Assembly: GCA_039030395.1 (NCBI GenBank)
Contig: JBCCEF010000001.1
Span: 242,258-306,257 of the forward strand
Direction: 5' to 3'
Source: Acidobacteriota bacterium
Lineage (GTDB): Bacteria > Acidobacteriota > Thermoanaerobaculia > Multivoradales > JBCCEF01
Length of the DNA stretch: 64,000 nucleotides
Positions 53,265 to 61,443 of the stretch are shown in pieces. Each line of letters begins with the position of its first letter. Positions within the stretch are counted from its first letter, which is position 1. Position numbers and translations under genes: made by a program. A model generated the notes under the pieces. The model was given only the letters and a program-made list of their open reading frames with translations, made no database searches and was not told where the DNA came from.

Positions 53265-54806
53265 ATGGCGGATGAACCCGAAGCCTCTCCAACGCCGACG
53301 AACTCGTCTGCGGTGACCGATCGCGGCCAGCCGCGCCCCGCTGCGCAATGGCTTGCCAGCGGATGGATCTTGCTGCTGGCGGTGACCGTCGCCAGCGGGT
53401 TCTGGGGAGCGTCCTACGACGATGCCTACATCACCTATCGCTACGCGGACCGCTGGGCGGACGGCCACGGCTTGACCTTCAATGACGGCGAGTCGGTCCT
53501 CGGCACCACGGCTCCGGGCCTCGCCCTTCTCCTCGGCGCCGCCGACCGCCATGCAGGCATCGACCCTCCGGACGGCGGCACCCTGCTCGCCGTCGCAAGT
53601 CTCGCCCTGATGGCCCTACTCCTGCTGAGCGGACCAGGCGCCGGATCGATCCGGGTCGCGACAGCGGTCCTTTTCGCCGCCATCGCCTTCACCTGTCGCT
53701 GGAACATCGAAATGTTCGGGGCCGAAGCGATGCCGGCAGCCGCCCTGGGAGCGCTGGGGATCAGCCTCGTCCTGCGCGGCGAGCACTGTTCCGGAGGCAG
53801 CCTCGTGGGGGGTGGCCTCGCCCTCGGCCTGGCCGCCTGGCTGCGTCTCGATCTTCTCGCTGCCAGTGCCTTGGTGGGGCTCCTCCTGTGGCGTGAGGGA
53901 GGCTGGTCGATGCGCCGCTTCCCGTGGCCCTTCGCCCTCGCCGCCGGTACGCCGCCGCTCCTCCTGGTGGCGATACTGCAGCGCACCTTCGGCTCGCCGG
54001 TGCCGGCGACCCTCGCCGGCAAACAAAGCGAGATGGCCGACGCGTCTCCCTACGGCCTCGACCAGTGGCACTGGCTCGAGCGCGCCTTCCCGCAGGGCAC
54101 TTTGTGGATTCTCCTGGCCCTCGCCGCCGCCGGCATCGCCTGGACTCTGCGCGACCGCTCTCGGGTATTTCTAGCGCTGGCCGGTGCCGTGCTGGTGCTG
54201 GAAGTTTTCTACCGCGCCAGCGGTGTACCCTTTGCCCCCTGGTACCACCTGGCTCTGGTCAACGGTCTTCTCGCCCTGGCGGCGATCGGAGCGGTTGGTC
54301 TCGGCGGGCGCCTCGGCCGGGGCCTGACTCACTTCTCACCGGGCACGGCGACGGGCTGGACAGCACTCCTCATCGCGTTCCTTCTGGCCCTCCCCGTCTG
54401 GTTCCCCGGTGTGTCGTGGACCGCCACCGCATGGAATGGCACGCCGGATCCCCGCACCCGCCTGTACGGGGAAGTGGGCGACTACCTGGCCCGCCACTCC
54501 GCCCGAGACGCGCGAGTAGCGGCGGTGGAGATCGGCGCTCTGGCCTACCGCGCCGATCGATCGGTGCTCGACCTGGTGGGTTTGGTGAATCCAGCGATCG
54601 TGTCGGCCCGCGAGGAAGACCGCCTCCACGCCTACTTCGCCGCCGAAGCGCCGGACTACATCATGGACGCGCCGCTTTTCCGGCGGCGCTTTCTCGATGA
54701 AATGCTCGATGCCCCGGCCATTGCCGGCACCTACCGGCCGGTGGCCCGTTTCTTCGATCCGGACTATCCGGCCGATCCGGTGGTGCTGCTGACGAAGGCG
54801 CCCTAG
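53265..54806 (+). CDS. Polytopic membrane protein, GT39/ArnT-like glycosyltransferase family
   Basis: The 513-residue integral membrane protein has the signature SYDDAYITYRYADRWADGHG, then LTFNDGESVLGTTAPGLALLLG. This block is characteristic of GT-C type glycosyltransferases (RgtA/B/C/D-like; D-D-A-Y-I-T-x-R-Y-A), where an acidic pair near the first periplasmic loop is catalytic. About ten hydrophobic helices follow, and a C-terminal soluble region carries RSVLDLVGLVNPAIVSA. The expected role is transfer of a sugar from a polyprenyl phosphate donor to a periplasmic acceptor (lipid or protein). The acceptor is not known. ATG at 53265. Confidence 0.8.
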   Translation: MADEPEASPTPTNSSAVTDRGQPRPAAQWLASGWILLLAVTVASGFWGASYDDAYITYRYADRWADGHGLTFNDGESVLGTTAPGLALLLGAADRHAGIDPPDGGTLLAVASLALMALLLLSGPGAGSIRVATAVLFAAIAFTCRWNIEMFGAEAMPAAALGALGISLVLRGEHCSGGSLVGGGLALGLAAWLRLDLLAASALVGLLLWREGGWSMRRFPWPFALAAGTPPLLLVAILQRTFGSPVPATLAGKQSEMADASPYGLDQWHWLERAFPQGTLWILLALAAAGIAWTLRDRSRVFLALAGAVLVLEVFYRASGVPFAPWYHLALVNGLLALAAIGAVGLGGRLGRGLTHFSPGTATGWTALLIAFLLALPVWFPGVSWTATAWNGTPDPRTRLYGEVGDYLARHSARDARVAAVEIGALAYRADRSVLDLVGLVNPAIVSAREEDRLHAYFAAEAPDYIMDAPLFRRRFLDEMLDAPAIAGTYRPVARFFDPDYPADPVVLLTKAP

Positions 54807-54861
54807 CGGAGCACTGAATGACTCGTCAGCTCTCGGCTCCGAAGGCCTTTTCAGCAACCTG

Positions 54862-55284
54862 TCAGCGCGCGGCGATGCGCTCGGCGCGGGAGAAGAAGAA
54901 GGCCTGCTCCAATGCGGCGTTTTCCTGCGAGTCGCTGCCGTGGATGGCGTTCCTCTCGATGGAGGTGCCGTAGAGAGCGCGCACCGATCCTTCCGCAGCC
55001 TGCGAGACGTCCGTGGCGCCCATCACCTGGCGCAGGTGCGCCACCGCATTGTCGCGCTCCAGGGATACCGGCATGCACGGTCCGCTGGTCATGAACTCCA
55101 CCAAGCTGCCATAAAAAGGGCGCTCCTTGTGGACCTCATAGAAGGCCTGGGCCTGCGCCTCGGTCAGACGCAGCACCTTGAGGCCGCGGATGACGAAGCC
55201 TTCCTTCTCCAGGTGGGCGAGGATGTTGCCGGCGTTGCCGCCGGCAACGCTGTCGGGCTTCAGAATGGCGAGAGTCGTTTCCAT
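54862..55284 (-). CDS. ndk: Nucleoside-diphosphate kinase
   Basis: The 140-residue product has normal length. The active-site phospho-His is in SIERNAIHGSDSQENAA; the ATP-binding segments are METTLAILKPDSVA and FYEVHKERPFYGSLVEFM. It balances NTP/dNTP pools and regenerates GTP, often near sucCD because succinyl-CoA synthetase makes GTP or ATP. ATG at 55284 is the family-correct start; the longer frame upstream to 55347 is not family-like. The order sucC-sucD-(S51-like)-ndk on one strand suggests a shared transcript interrupted by the repeat copy at 56088. Confidence 0.97.
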   Translation of the reverse strand: METTLAILKPDSVAGGNAGNILAHLEKEGFVIRGLKVLRLTEAQAQAFYEVHKERPFYGSLVEFMTSGPCMPVSLERDNAVAHLRQVMGATDVSQAAEGSVRALYGTSIERNAIHGSDSQENAALEQAFFFSRAERIAAR

Positions 55285-55384
55285 CTTCCTACTCCTTCGG
55301 GAACGGTCCAGTTCCCGTCTTGATTGCATGAATGAGCGGCGCGGCACAACCGGCCCGCGCCGTTGATATTCGCTGTTGAATCGA

Positions 55385-56059
55385 TCAGCCGGTCAACTCC
55401 ACCAGGTCTCCATTCGCCGTGTCGAGGCGGAAGACCGGTCCGCGGGACTCCACGACTCCTCTCGGACCGAGAAACAAAGCCGAGTCCGCCGGCAAACCCA
55501 GCCCCCAGCGAACACCGGGTTCGGTGAGCAGCTTGCGCAAGCGCCGGTCGTGTTCCGGATTGAAGTTCGGCTCGATCACCCCGAAGGGCAACCAGCCGAG
55601 GCCCAGCAGGGTCTTGCCGACGGCAATGGAGCGCGCCACCTGGCCGAGGGCCTGGGCAGCGCCGGCGATGGCGACCACCGTACCGCCGGCGCGCAGCTTG
55701 TCGAGCAACGCTTCGGCGACGGGAGTGCCCTCGACGGTCTCGATCAACCGGTCCGCGATCCCGGCGCCAAGGTATACCGCTGCAGCGTCGGCAATGCGCT
55801 CGACATTGCGGCCGCGGCGAGCATCCCGCGGCCGGTACACCGGAATGGTCTCCGCCACGCGGTCGAACTCCTCTTCCAGGTAGCCGGTGAACTGACGGCC
55901 GTAGTCGTCCGAGCCGCTGGCCGTCGGCAGGAATCCCACCGTCCCCGATCCGGCCTTGGCGAGCCAAGCCTCGTCGGCGTCCAGGGTCTCCCCAAAGGTG
56001 AACTCGCCACCGCCGAGGAGCACCAGCCATCCTTCGCCGACGGGCCGCATGGGAATCAT
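55385..56059 (-). CDS. Peptidase S51 (cyanophycinase/glutamine amidotransferase-like) protein lacking catalytic Ser
   Basis: The 224-residue protein has the class I glutamine-amidotransferase-like fold of S51 peptidases: WLVLLGGGEFTFGETLDADE, then VGFLPTASG, VYLGAGIADRLIETVEGTP and LGLGWLPFGVIEPNFNPEH. The nucleophile elbow, normally G-x-S-A-G-A, reads VVAIAGAAQAL, so the Ser is replaced by Ile; the downstream E/H pair is partly kept in FGVIEPNFN. A pseudoenzyme or binding protein is likely. The start is not certain (GTG 56065, ATG 56059 or ATG 56050). It lies between sucD and ndk. Confidence 0.8.
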   Translation of the reverse strand: MIPMRPVGEGWLVLLGGGEFTFGETLDADEAWLAKAGSGTVGFLPTASGSDDYGRQFTGYLEEEFDRVAETIPVYRPRDARRGRNVERIADAAAVYLGAGIADRLIETVEGTPVAEALLDKLRAGGTVVAIAGAAQALGQVARSIAVGKTLLGLGWLPFGVIEPNFNPEHDRRLRKLLTEPGVRWGLGLPADSALFLGPRGVVESRGPVFRLDTANGDLVELTG

Positions 56060-56087
56060 CACCACCGGTTCGCTCTAGTCCGACCTT

Positions 56088-56245
56088 CTCATCGGCGACC
56101 GTACCGAGAGGCCGTAGGTCTCTGGAGATGCAAGGCGTCCGCAAGTTCTGTGACGCAGGCGAACTTGCAGTACGTCGAGGAGCAGGTTCTGTGGATCACG
56201 CAGCAGATTCAGTGGCATACGGCCTCGCAGTAGGTTGCCGGCGAG
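56088..56245. repeat. Structured intergenic repeat, copy B (158 nt)
   Basis: Same orientation and length as 46371-46528 with 25 differences. Its terminal arms (CTCATCGGCGAC and GTTGCCGGCGAG) still pair, with wobble where bases differ: position 7 is C-G in copy A and G-C here, a compensatory change. The stem extends outward by CCTT/AAGG (56084-56249). The internal hairpin is GCAGG-CGAA-CTTGC with one G-T pair. It lies 10 bp after the sucD stop and just upstream of the S51-like gene, so it is inside a likely transcript (antisense to the plus-strand orientation). Confidence 0.75.
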
Positions 56246-56254
56246 AAGGCCGGG

Positions 56255-57127
56255 CTACCGGCCGAGGGCGCGGGCGACGGTGGCGCCCAGCTCCGCCGGC
56301 GACTCCACCACGTGGATGCCGGCGGCATCGAGCGCTTTCATCTTCTCTGCGGCGGTGCCCTTGCCACCGGCGATGATCGCCCCGGCGTGGCCCATGCGGC
56401 GGCCCGGAGGCGCCGTGCGGCCGGCGATGAATCCCACCACCGGACGGTCGAAGTGCTCCTTCACCCAGGCGGCGGCACGCTCTTCGGCATCGCCGCCAAT
56501 CTCGCCGATGAGGATCACCGCCTCGGTCTCCGGGTCGTCCTTGAAAGCCGTCAAGGCATCGATGAAGCTGGTCCCGACGATCGGGTCGCCGCCGATGCCG
56601 ACGCAGGTCGACTGACCGAGGCCCAGGTTGGTGAGCTGCCAGACGGCTTCATAGGTGAGGGTGCCGGAGCGGCTGATCACGCCCACCTTGCCGGCCTGGT
56701 GGATATGGCCCGGCATGATGCCGATCTTGGCCTTGCCGGGAGTGATCACCCCCGGGCAGTTGGGGCCGACCAACCGGGTCGGGTGGTCCTCGAGGAAGCG
56801 CGTGACGGTGAGCATGTCCGCGGCGGGAATGCCCTCGGTGATGCACACCACCAGCTCGATGCCGGCTCCGGCGGCTTCCATCACCGCGTCGGCAGCGAAG
56901 GGCGGCGGCACGAAGATCATGGTGGCATTGGCGCCGGTCTCGCGGCGCGCTTCGGCCACCGAGTCGAACACCGGGATGCCGGCCACCTTCTGACCGCCCT
57001 TGCCCGGCGTGACCCCGGCCACTACCTGGGTGCCGTAGTCGCGGCAGCCGAGGGCATGGAATTCGCCTTCCTTGCCGGTGATGCCCTGTACCAACAGGCG
57101 CGTGTCGTCGTTGACCCAGATCGCCAT
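56255..57127 (-). CDS. sucD: Succinyl-CoA synthetase (ADP/GDP-forming) subunit alpha
   Basis: The 290-residue product has [20 protein letters not shown] at the N-terminus (CoA-binding Rossmann domain). The phospho-His is in [16 protein letters not shown] near residue 247, within the substrate-level phosphorylation loop; [15 protein letters not shown] is the family signature. It makes ATP or GTP from succinyl-CoA in the TCA cycle together with SucC. The start ATG is separated from the sucC stop by two bases. Confidence 0.97.
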   Translation of the reverse strand: MAIWVNDDTRLLVQGITGKEGEFHALGCRDYGTQVVAGVTPGKGGQKVAGIPVFDSVAEARRETGANATMIFVPPPFAADAVMEAAGAGIELVVCITEGIPAADMLTVTRFLEDHPTRLVGPNCPGVITPGKAKIGIMPGHIHQAGKVGVISRSGTLTYEAVWQLTNLGLGQSTCVGIGGDPIVGTSFIDALTAFKDDPETEAVILIGEIGGDAEERAAAWVKEHFDRPVVGFIAGRTAPPGRRMGHAGAIIAGGKGTAAEKMKALDAAGIHVVESPAELGATVARALGR

Positions 57128-57129
57128 GA

Positions 57130-58299
57130 CTAGCCCTCCCCTCGGGCCGCGGCCACCACTTTGGTCGCGGCGTCGGCCATCTGTTCGGCCACGATGAAAT
57201 CGAAATCCGCCGCGCGCAGGATGGCGCGGCCTTGCTCCACGTTGGTGCCTTCAAGGCGTACCACCACCGGCACGTTCACATCACCCAACTCCTCAATCGC
57301 TCCCACCACCCCGCCGGCGATTCGGTCGGTGCGGGCGATGCCGCCGAAGATGTTGACCAGGACGGCCTTGACCTCGGGATCCGAAACGAGAATGCGGAAG
57401 GCGTTCTTCACCGCCTCCTGGCTGGCGGAGCCGCCGACATCCAGAAAGTTCGCCGGCTCGCCGCCGGACAGCTTGATGATGTCCATGGTCGCCATCGCCA
57501 GGCCGGCACCGTTGACCATGCAGGCGATGTCGCCGTCGAGCTTGATGAAGTTGAGGCCGAATTTTCCGGCCTCGACCTCCGCCGGGTCTTCCTCCGCCTC
57601 GTCGCGCATCTCAGCGATGTCCTGGTGGCGGAAGAGGGCGTTGTCATCGAAGCTCATCTTGGCGTCCAGCGCCAGCACATCGCCGCCGCCGGTCACCAGT
57701 AGCGGATTGATCTCGACCAACGAGGCGTCGGAGTCGACATATGCCTGGACCAGCGCCGTCAGCAGCTTGGCCGCCTGGCGGGCGGTACCCCCTTGGAGGC
57801 CCAGACCGGAGGCCAGGTTGCGCGCCTGGAAGGGCAGCAGGCCGAGGTGGGGATCGACGGATGCGCGGAGAATCTTCTCCGGCGTCTCCTCGGCGACCTC
57901 TTCGATGTCCATGCCGCCTTCCTGGGAGGCCATCAGCACCAAGGTCTCGTTCTGGCGATCGAGGGTCACCGAGACGTACAGCTCGTTCGCAATGTCGAGG
58001 GCTTCTTCGATGAGGACTTTGCGGACCTCTTGGCCTTCCGGTCCGGTCTGCGGCGTGACGAGCTGCATGCCGAGAATCTGGCCGGCGAGGGTTTCCGCCT
58101 CCTCCGGCGACCCAGCCAGCTTCACGCCGCCGCCCTTGCCGCGGCCACCGGCGTGGATCTGCGCCTTCACCACGCAGCGGCCACCGAATTCTTCACAGAT
58201 CCGACGCGCCTCGCGCGGGTCGTCGGTCACCTGCCCGCGCGGGGTGGCCACCCCATAGCGACGCAGGATCTCCTTGGCTTGATACTCATGGATTTTCAA
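57130..58299 (-). CDS. sucC: Succinyl-CoA synthetase subunit beta
   Basis: The 389 residues match the canonical length. An ATP-grasp domain ([20 protein letters not shown], then [18 protein letters not shown]) binds nucleotide. [18 protein letters not shown] and [19 protein letters not shown] are SucC signatures, the latter the CoA/phosphate loop. The start is a TTG at 58299 just after GGAGGTCAAG; the two-codon-different upstream frame to 58347 is not family-like. The promoter is expected in the repeat-rich region upstream (58300-59090). Confidence 0.96.
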   Translation of the reverse strand: MKIHEYQAKEILRRYGVATPRGQVTDDPREARRICEEFGGRCVVKAQIHAGGRGKGGGVKLAGSPEEAETLAGQILGMQLVTPQTGPEGQEVRKVLIEEALDIANELYVSVTLDRQNETLVLMASQEGGMDIEEVAEETPEKILRASVDPHLGLLPFQARNLASGLGLQGGTARQAAKLLTALVQAYVDSDASLVEINPLLVTGGGDVLALDAKMSFDDNALFRHQDIAEMRDEAEEDPAEVEAGKFGLNFIKLDGDIACMVNGAGLAMATMDIIKLSGGEPANFLDVGGSASQEAVKNAFRILVSDPEVKAVLVNIFGGIARTDRIAGGVVGAIEELGDVNVPVVVRLEGTNVEQGRAILRAADFDFIVAEQMADAATKVVAAARGEG

Positions 58300-58414
58300 C
58301 TTGACCTCCGGGACTTGGCAGGGAGTGGGGGGCGGCAGTTTCAGCAACGCGCCGCCGCAGCCTTCAAGAGCTTGAGACTCTATCAGGAACCGAATGCGGA
58401 TTGACCCAAGGCAG

Positions 58415-58573
58415 TGGGGCTATTCCGCGACCGTCTGGGATCGAAGTTCGGCCGTTGGGACTGTCCCGCGGCCGCCTGGGACTAGAGTCAGGCTGGTGGG
58501 AATGTCCCGGGACCACCGAGGATCGAAGTGGGCCGGTGGGGCTGTCCCGCGGCCGCCTGGGACCGGGCGAGCC
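58415..58573. repeat. Tandem array of about 41-bp units
   Basis: Four adjacent units begin TGGGG/TGGGA and share the core GTCCCGCGGCCGCCTGGGA: 58415-58455, 58456-58496, 58497-58536 and 58537-58573 (last partial). The last unit supplies the left terminal arm of the structured element that starts at 58535, so the array looks like amplification of that arm. Confidence 0.7.
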
Positions 58574-58695
58574 TCCGGATTCCTGCGGAGGGCCGGGCTC
58601 GCCCTGCGCGCCGCGAGCGCAAACCACCCGAGGCCTCCCCATGAAGTACAAAGCGCTCGCGGCCAGCTCCCTGGCGGCCGCAGGACAGCCCCACC
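58535..58695. repeat. Structured repeat element, copy 1 (three-stem architecture)
   Basis: The terminal arms (58535-58556 and 58674-58695) are 22-bp inverted repeats with one mismatch. Inside, two hairpins follow: GGGCGAGCC/GGCTCGCCC (58565-58573 with 58596-58604) and GCCGCGAGCGC/GCGCTCGCGGC (58610-58620 with 58653-58663). The inner sequence is homologous to the reverse complement of copy 2 at 58859-59029. The shape is a closing stem with two internal hairpins. Confidence 0.75.
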
Positions 58696-58858
58696 TCCTT
58701 GCCACTCCACGAGGTTCACACTCTCTACTCCACCGGGCACCAACTCCCCAACCAGGAACCAAAATCCACTCGCCAATCTGGAAGATCCTCCAAGGGCGAA
58801 ATTCAGCCCAGAGAGCCAGCGAGCGAATTGAGGTTGTTGAGAAGCGGGGAGAACGGTG

Positions 58859-59029
58859 TGGTCGCCGGTGGCGAGGAGTCGGTCAGCCGGGAGCTCATTG
58901 CGAGCGCTCGGGATTGCTTGGGGAGGCCGCCGGTGGTTCGCGCTCGCAATGCGCAGGGCGAGCCCACACCTCCAAAGGAATCCAAGGCTCGCCCGGTCCC
59001 GGGGACCGACTCCTCGCCACCGGCGACCG
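58859..59029. repeat. Structured repeat element, copy 2, inverted relative to copy 1
   Basis: The terminal arms (58860-58884 and 59004-59028) are a perfect 25-bp inverted repeat with sequence different from copy 1. Inner stems: CATTGCGAGCGC/GCGCTCGCAATG (58896-58907 with 58940-58951) and GGGCGAGCC/GGCTCGCCC (58956-58964 with 58986-58994), in reverse order to copy 1 as expected for inversion. Three pairs in the first inner stem (A-T, T-A, T-A here) are G-C, C-G, C-G in copy 1. Confidence 0.75.
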
Positions 59030-59090
59030 GGCACAGAAATCCAGACATGCGGGATTCGCTGGCGGAATGTGAGTCCACTAAGATTCGGCG

Positions 59091-61403
59091 ATGAACACCC
59101 TCGAACAGCAAGCCGTCGACCTCGCCACCGAGATCTACGGCCTGACGGCCACCACCGCCACCGCCCTGCCCGGCGAGATGGACCAAAACTTCCGGCTGGA
59201 GACCCAGGACGGCCGGCGCTTCATTCTCAAGATCGCCGCCGACGAGCGCGACGACGAGCTGCTCGATCTCGAGAACGCCGCCCTACGGCATCTGGCCCTG
59301 GAGACACTCCCCTTGCGCATTCCTCGGCTGGTCGAGCCGCCAAGCGGGCCGAGCGAGCGGGTCCGCCTGCTGACCTGGGTGGACGGCCGGCTGTGGGTGG
59401 ATGTGCCAGAGCGCGGCCCGGCGCTCCGCCGCAGCCTGGGCGCCGCCGCGGCACGCCTCGATCGAGCTCTGGCGACCTTCCATCATCCAGTCGCCATCGA
59501 GCGCGAGCACGACTGGGACCTGCGCTGGGCGCACCGCCAGGCCCGCCATGTTTCGCAAGTGGCAGAAGGCAACCGCCAGGCCCTTCTCGATCATGCCTTC
59601 CAGCAGTACTCCGGCCACCTGCGGGACGCCTGGCCGACCCTGCCTCCGTCGGTGATCCACGGCGACTTGAACGACTACAACGTCACCGTGGACGAGCGCG
59701 GCGAGTCGGTCTTCGGGCTGTTCGACTTCGGCGACCTGACCGCCTCCCACCGGGTATGCGAGGTCGCCATCGCCGCCGCCTACGGCTGCCTCGGCGAAGA
59801 CGATCCCGTCGCCGCCGCCCTCGACGTACTGGCCGGCTATCACCAGATACTTCCCCTGGAGGAAGACGAGATCGCCGTCTTCTTCCCACTGGTGTGCGCC
59901 CGCCTCGCCGTCAGCCTGGTGTTCGCCGCCCGCCGGCGGGCGCAAGCCGAAGGCAACGAGTACCTGCTGGTCACGGAGAAGCCGGCCTGGACCGCCCTCG
60001 AACGACTCGCCCAATCGTCCCCGGCCCAAGGCGAGGACCGAGCGCGGGGGATGTGTGAGCGGAAGCCGGCCCCTGGCGGCGGCCAGGCGCCGGATTCGCT
60101 GTCGGCAACGCGGAAACGACGCATCGGACCTTCCCTCGGCTTGTCCTACCGCCAGCCCCTGAAGATCGTCCGCGGCCGTGGGCCCTACCTTTTCGATCAC
60201 CGGGGGCGGCCGTTCCTCGACCTGGTCAACAACGTCTGCCACGTCGGCCACGCCCATCCGCGGGTGGTCGAGGCGGCGCACCGGCAGATGGCCCGTCTGA
60301 ACACCAACACCCGCTACCTCTACGACGGCTTGACGGACTATGCGGACCGGCTGGCGTCCCTCCTGCCGGAGCCGCTGGAGGTGTGCTATTTCGTGAACTC
60401 CGGCAGTGAGGCGAACGAACTCGCTTTGCGGCTAGCCCGCACCCACACCGCACGCCGACGCCTGCTGGTGATGGAGGGCGGCTACCACGGCCACACGGAG
60501 CAGCTCATCGGCCTGTCGCACTACAAATTCCTGGGCAAAGGCGGAGCTGGTGCAGCGGGACCGGACGTATCGGTCGTACCGGCGCCGGATGCCTACCGCG
60601 GACGCCACCGCCGAACCGGCGGGCCGCAGGATGCCGATCTCGGACGGCGATACGGCGAAGAAGTCGGCCGGGTCATCGAAGAATCAAACGACCCCGTCGC
60701 CGCCTTCCTCTGCGAATCGCTCCTCTCCTGCGGCGGCCAGGTGGAGCCGCCGGCGGGGTACCTCGCCGACGCCTTCGAGCGGGTTCGGGCCGCCGGCGGG
60801 GTGTGCATCGCCGACGAGGTGCAGGTGGGCTTCGGGCGGGTCGGCGAGGCGTTCTGGGGCTTCGGCCTGCAGAGCACTCCCGAGGCTCCGGTGGTCCCGG
60901 ACATCGTCGTCCTCGGCAAACCCATCGGCAACGGCCACCCGATGGCGGCGGTGGTCACCCGTCGTGAGTTCGCCGAGTCCTTCGCCACCGGCATGGAATT
61001 CTTCTGCACCTTCGGCGGCAATCCTGTCTCCTGCGCTGTCGGCCTGGCGGTGCTCGACGTGATCGAGGAGGAGGGCCTGCAAGAAAACGCCCGAGTCCTC
61101 GGCGGGCGGTTTCTCGCCGGACTGCGGCAGCTCGCCGGACGGCATCCGCTGATCGGGGACGTTCGGGGCCGCGGCCTATTCCTGGGCCTTGAGCTGGTGC
61201 GCGACCGCCACACCCTGGAACCGGCGGCGGAAGAGGCATCGGCCATCGTCGAGGAGGCTAAGAAAGACGGCTTCCTCCTCTCCACCGACGGACCGCTCCA
61301 CAACGTCATCAAGATCAAACCGCCGATGGTGCTGACGGCGGACGATGTCGACCGCACCCTGCGGGCCCTCGATCGCGCCTTTGCCGCTCACTCGCCATCG
61401 TAG
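59091..61403 (+). CDS. Fusion of APH-type kinase and class III aminotransferase
   Basis: The 770-residue two-domain protein has two parts. Residues 1-300 are an aminoglycoside-phosphotransferase-like (APH/choline-kinase) fold: Brenner motif VIHGDLNDYNVTV and the metal motif FGLFDFGDL. Residues 350-770 are a class III PLP aminotransferase: VCYFVNSGSEANELALRLAR, CIADEVQVGFGRVGEAFWGF and the PLP lysine in VVLGKPIGNGHP. This architecture is known in AGXT2L-like/ethanolamine-phosphate phospho-lyase relatives (sometimes with a peptidase M23 domain in between, absent here). Phosphorylation then transamination or elimination on an amino-alcohol or amino-acid substrate is inferred. ATG at 59091 is preferred. 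Confidence 0.88.
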   Translation: MNTLEQQAVDLATEIYGLTATTATALPGEMDQNFRLETQDGRRFILKIAADERDDELLDLENAALRHLALETLPLRIPRLVEPPSGPSERVRLLTWVDGRLWVDVPERGPALRRSLGAAAARLDRALATFHHPVAIEREHDWDLRWAHRQARHVSQVAEGNRQALLDHAFQQYSGHLRDAWPTLPPSVIHGDLNDYNVTVDERGESVFGLFDFGDLTASHRVCEVAIAAAYGCLGEDDPVAAALDVLAGYHQILPLEEDEIAVFFPLVCARLAVSLVFAARRRAQAEGNEYLLVTEKPAWTALERLAQSSPAQGEDRARGMCERKPAPGGGQAPDSLSATRKRRIGPSLGLSYRQPLKIVRGRGPYLFDHRGRPFLDLVNNVCHVGHAHPRVVEAAHRQMARLNTNTRYLYDGLTDYADRLASLLPEPLEVCYFVNSGSEANELALRLARTHTARRRLLVMEGGYHGHTEQLIGLSHYKFLGKGGAGAAGPDVSVVPAPDAYRGRHRRTGGPQDADLGRRYGEEVGRVIEESNDPVAAFLCESLLSCGGQVEPPAGYLADAFERVRAAGGVCIADEVQVGFGRVGEAFWGFGLQSTPEAPVVPDIVVLGKPIGNGHPMAAVVTRREFAESFATGMEFFCTFGGNPVSCAVGLAVLDVIEEEGLQENARVLGGRFLAGLRQLAGRHPLIGDVRGRGLFLGLELVRDRHTLEPAAEEASAIVEEAKKDGFLLSTDGPLHNVIKIKPPMVLTADDVDRTLRALDRAFAAHSPS

Positions 61404-61443
61404 GAGGCGAGCTTGCGGCCCACCGGCGACGACTAGCCGCTGC

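Larger units (their letters stand above)
58300..59090. other. Repeat-rich divergent intergenic region
   Basis: About 790 bp between sucC (minus) and the APH-aminotransferase gene (plus). From left to right it has the 41-bp tandem array (58415-58573), structured element copy 1 (58535-58695), about 160 bp without recognisable features and the inverted element copy 2 (58859-59029). Several open frames cross it on both strands, but they follow the repeats and lack ribosome-binding sites, so I do not call genes. Confidence 0.7.

Noticed and set aside
56100-56245. tRNA-Leu-like motif in the minus-strand reading of the 158-nt repeat
   Set aside because: A faint D-arm-like stretch exists, but no anticodon arm, T-arm (GTTCGA) or matching acceptor stem could be drawn in either copy.
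57161-58258. Plus-strand frame of 365 codons over sucC
   Set aside because: It is antisense to a canonical sucC; its Ser/Arg-rich sequence looks like a shadow.
58401-59072. Open frames spanning the repeat-rich region on both strands
   Set aside because: They track the repeats, have no ribosome-binding site and differ between the two copies in ways expected from RNA stems rather than codon conservation.
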